A DNA stretch of 64,000 nucleotides, from positions 1-64,000 of the forward strand of contig NZ_ATAE01000045.1 of NCBI RefSeq assembly GCF_000474275.2, given 5' to 3'. The stretch comes from Alkalihalophilus marmarensis DSM 21297. Lineage in GTDB: Bacteria > Bacillota > Bacilli > Bacillales > Bacillaceae_D. Numbering within the stretch: position 1 is the stretch's first letter; every line of letters starts with the position of its first letter. This document shows positions 62,960 through 64,000 of this stretch, in pieces. A program made the translations under genes and the position numbers. The notes below the pieces were generated by a model, which did no database searches, was not told where the DNA came from, and worked only from the letters and a program-made list of their open reading frames with translations.

Positions 62960-62963
62960 CCTA

Positions 62964-63001
62964 CATCCCCTGTCACATCACATGGCAGGGGATTTTTTAG
63001 A
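62964..63001 (+). terminator. terminator after ygaD
   Basis: atcccctgtca / tggcaggggat, 11 bp with one G-T pair, 8-nt loop, six T. Confidence 0.88.
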
Positions 63002-63070
63002 AAGGATTTATCTACTTTATAGGGAATGTATAAGTATGGAAGAAGTGTTAACTGTAAGGGAGGAAGAGAA

Positions 63071-63871
63071 ATGAAAGATCGAAAAGGCAGTGAGGAAAAA
63101 GCAGAAGTGAGGAAGCAATTTGGTACGAATGCTGAGAAATACGTAGCGAGTGAGTCCCATGCTAAGGGGGAAGATCTCCCGCAGCTAGTTCAGTGGATTC
63201 AGCCTAAGACAGATTGGGTCGCACTTGATATTGCAACAGGGGGAGGGCATGTGGCCAAATCTCTTGCTCCGCACGTAAGAGAAGTGTTTGCAACGGATTT
63301 AACAAAAGCAATGCTGGAAAATACAGCAAATCATCTTAAGAAATCAATCTCAAATATTACCTACGTGGTAGCCGATGCAGAAGATCTGCCGTTTTTAGAG
63401 GGAACATTCGACCTTGTAACCTGCAGAATTGCCCCGCACCACTTTCCTAATCCTAATCAATACATTGCAGAAGCTGCCAGAGTCTTAAAGCCAGGCGGTT
63501 TATTTCTCATGATTGATAATGTAGCACCTGAAGAGGATGAGTTAGCAGAGTATCTTAATACCTTTGAAAAGTTACGAGATGTAAGTCATGTTGCTAGTTT
63601 GAGTGTATCAAAATGGAAAGAGTATTTAGCTCGTGAGGGGATGGTTGAAGTCCGAAGTCAATTAAAGAAGAAGACGTATAAATTTCCTGCTTGGGTAGAG
63701 AGGACAGCTCAAGACTCTGATCAGATTAAGCGAGTGCATCACTATATAACGACTGCTTCGAAAGAAATAAAAGAATATTTCCAAGTTGAAACGGCGGCAG
63801 GCGAAGTGAAATCTGTAACTATTGATGAATGGATGACTTTGCATCAAAAAGGTGGAATGGAAAATGAGTAA
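63071..63871 (+). CDS. class I SAM-dependent methyltransferase
   Basis: A 266-aa soluble methyltransferase of the UbiE/Methyltransf_11 type. Motif I is ALDIATGGGHVA (near residue 54), then FATDLTKAML, VADAEDLPF (motif II region) with FDLVTCRIAPHHF, and ARVLKPGGLFLMID (motif III). The C-terminal third is helical and likely holds the substrate. ATG 63071 has GGGAGGAAG upstream. The next gene overlaps by 8 nt. Substrate unknown. Confidence 0.88.
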   Translation: MKDRKGSEEKAEVRKQFGTNAEKYVASESHAKGEDLPQLVQWIQPKTDWVALDIATGGGHVAKSLAPHVREVFATDLTKAMLENTANHLKKSISNITYVVADAEDLPFLEGTFDLVTCRIAPHHFPNPNQYIAEAARVLKPGGLFLMIDNVAPEEDELAEYLNTFEKLRDVSHVASLSVSKWKEYLAREGMVEVRSQLKKKTYKFPAWVERTAQDSDQIKRVHHYITTASKEIKEYFQVETAAGEVKSVTIDEWMTLHQKGGMENE

Positions 63872-64000
63872 GCAGGTAAAGAAGACCCCGAAAATAAAAA
63901 AACCTGATCTCCCGCCACGTCTTGAAGAATTAGATTGGGACGCAAGCCTTTTAGAGGACGAAGAGAGAATAGAGAATGGGTTAATAAAGGATCAAGTAAT
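63864..64000 (+). CDS. probable pentapeptide-repeat protein, cut by window end
   Basis: The first 45 codons of a gene that runs off the edge. It begins basic (SKQVKKTPKIKK), followed by LPPRLEELDWDASLLEDEERIENGLIKD, a start I associate with Bacillus pentapeptide-repeat proteins (LPP-LEE-acidic-IENGLI). The repeats themselves lie outside the window. It overlaps the methyltransferase gene by 8 nt and is probably translationally coupled to it. Confidence 0.5.
   Translation, partial: MSKQVKKTPKIKKPDLPPRLEELDWDASLLEDEERIENGLIKDQV

Overview
The window is a chromosomal segment of a low-GC Gram-positive endospore-former of the family Bacillaceae. It most resembles the alkaliphilic Bacillus group (Alkalihalobacillus / B. 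halodurans-like). Evidence: strong AGGAGG-type ribosome binding sites with many TTG and GTG starts; the B. subtilis-like gene order thiL-tsaE-tsaB-rimI-tsaD ... ydiF ... rex-tatA-tatC ... ydiK-ydiL-groES-groEL; a CIRCE element; a YukE-type ESX secretion locus; and menaquinone genes of the futalosine type (mqnB, mqnD). I saw no phage, transposase, plasmid or CRISPR array. The genus assignment is inference from gene content.

Layout. 1-660: gene-free, with a short relic of a 5S rRNA 3' end, a terminator and a field of GACGCA motifs. 695-1849: a PLP-dependent Cys/Met metabolism enzyme. 1900-2236: a solitary 5S rRNA plus initiator tRNA-Met with its own promoter. 2368-5995: thiL and the t6A tRNA-modification genes tsaE, tsaB, tsaD with rimI. 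6081-6266: a dense DnaA-box cluster, followed by a two-gene membrane unit. 9145-12974: ydiF (ABC-F), rex, tatA, tatC. 13118-22048: an accessory block with an FbpA-like small protein, an MFS exporter, a Rex-box-preceded cytochrome bd operon with a 34-aa third gene, a lipoprotein, and a cdaR-gntP-glycerate kinase unit with a cre site. 22088-25330: ydiK, ydiL, groESL.

25640-29931: a c-di-GMP-I riboswitch heads a three-gene operon (STAS-like protein, GNAT-like protein, a sensorless chemotaxis transducer); a PLP decarboxylase follows. 30086-36581 (minus strand): ureABC behind a TnrA/GlnR box, then a CitMHS citrate transporter with a cre site and its CitST-type two-component system. 36739-38953: a hypothetical gene, a GltS-like symporter and small genes.

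39174-52506: an ESX / type VIIb secretion locus (yukE, yukD, essB, essC, esaA, essA), then the two small helical partner genes (DUF5082 and DUF5344) that usually precede an LXG toxin. Here the toxin gene is missing or reduced to a relic, and a run of small AT-rich membrane genes follows.

52618-55869: small membrane proteins, a secreted double rhodanese, an interspersed repeat, a MarR regulator and a small alarmone synthetase (RelP/YwaC type). 56087-58223 (minus strand): two DUF1538 membrane proteins with two PII-like proteins. 58560-64000: mqnB-mqnD, a nucleoside hydrolase, a Fur-box-preceded ABC exporter of YgaD type, a SAM methyltransferase and the start of a probable pentapeptide-repeat gene cut by the window edge.

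The best candidates for something little described are the c-di-GMP-controlled operon at 25.6-28.2 kb, the tandem DUF1538-PII operon at 56.1-58.2 kb, the DnaA-box cluster at 6.1-6.3 kb and the toxin-less ESX locus.
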